64,000 nucleotides of DNA from Ypsolopha sequella (taxonomy: Eukaryota > Arthropoda > Insecta > Lepidoptera > Ypsolophidae), in contig OW204004.1 of NCBI GenBank assembly GCA_934047225.1, positions 4,158,401 through 4,222,400 of the forward strand, given 5' to 3'. Made by a program: the position numbers and the translations under genes. Below the pieces are notes generated by a model, which saw only the letters and a program-made list of their open reading frames with translations, was not told the DNA's origin and made no database searches. Below, in pieces: positions 63,991 to 64,000 of this stretch. Numbering within the stretch: the first letter of the stretch is position 1; each line of letters opens with the position of its first letter.

Positions 63991-64000
63991 TTCGATGTTC

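Larger units (their letters stand above)
36449..64000 (-). mobile_element. RNase H-bearing LINE (I/LOA-like), split by two insertions, runs off the window
   Basis: Minus-strand order: reverse transcriptase N-terminal part 63990-63111, the Transib insertion (59700-63105), reverse transcriptase C-terminal part 59694-58974, a second LINE with its BEL block (37268-58973), then RNase H (37267-36470) and an AAG tandem tail (36449-36469). The frame rejoins across the Transib. The element inserted into the THAP transposase. Its endonuclease and ORF1, if any, lie beyond 64000. Confidence 0.82.

Overview
This is a eukaryotic, intergenic-type window made almost entirely of transposable elements (TEs). 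It is most likely from an insect genome. A moth or butterfly is my best guess from the mix of BEL/Pao, Ty3, CR1/jockey-type LINEs, Transib, THAP-Harbinger, pogo and MULE sequences, but the sequence does not prove the order. I found no operons, rRNA, complete tRNA or CRISPR array. No host gene is convincing; the best candidate is a duplicated exon-like unit near 19.7 and 20.3 kb.

Left part (1-10.4 kb). A BEL/Pao integrase-LTR-leader fragment is followed by an inverted BEL gag that is split at 3104/9461 by a 6.4 kb CR1-like LINE. The LINE has an ORF1 with an esterase-like end and a broken ORF2. ORF2 was itself hit by a solo BEL LTR (5-bp target duplication) and by an insertion whose core is a 318-bp perfect palindrome (12-bp target duplication).

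Middle part (10.4-34.3 kb). Here lie decayed DNA transposons: a MULE transposase with SWIM finger, a FLYWCH exon and a Ulp1-like protease; a pogo/jerky-type DDE transposase; and an integrase-like exon. There are also a 490-codon LINE reverse transcriptase, a hAT-type MITE, and an I-like LINE containing a complete but internally deleted BEL element (26339-29408) with nearly identical LTRs. A Ty3 pol remnant on the minus strand closes this part.

Right part (34.3-64 kb). This is one continuous stack of nested insertions. A two-exon THAP transposase is interrupted by an RNase H-bearing LINE (minus) that runs off the right end. That LINE is interrupted by a second LINE (plus) and by a Transib element. 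The second LINE contains an 18.5 kb BEL block (target duplication TCTGT, identical 419-bp LTRs). The BEL contains a nearly intact Ty3 element (duplication AGTT) and a 5.6 kb element with 650-bp terminal inverted repeats (duplication GATG). The Transib (duplication CGTCG) encodes a RAG1-like transposase interrupted only by a LINE fragment (duplication ATCTTAT). At most of these levels the reading frame of the host element rejoins exactly when the insertion and one target-site copy are removed.

The BEL gag and pol lie in one frame separated by a UGA-CUA, a known leaky stop context. Boundaries and identities were read by eye; family assignments rest on recognised motifs, not on database searches.
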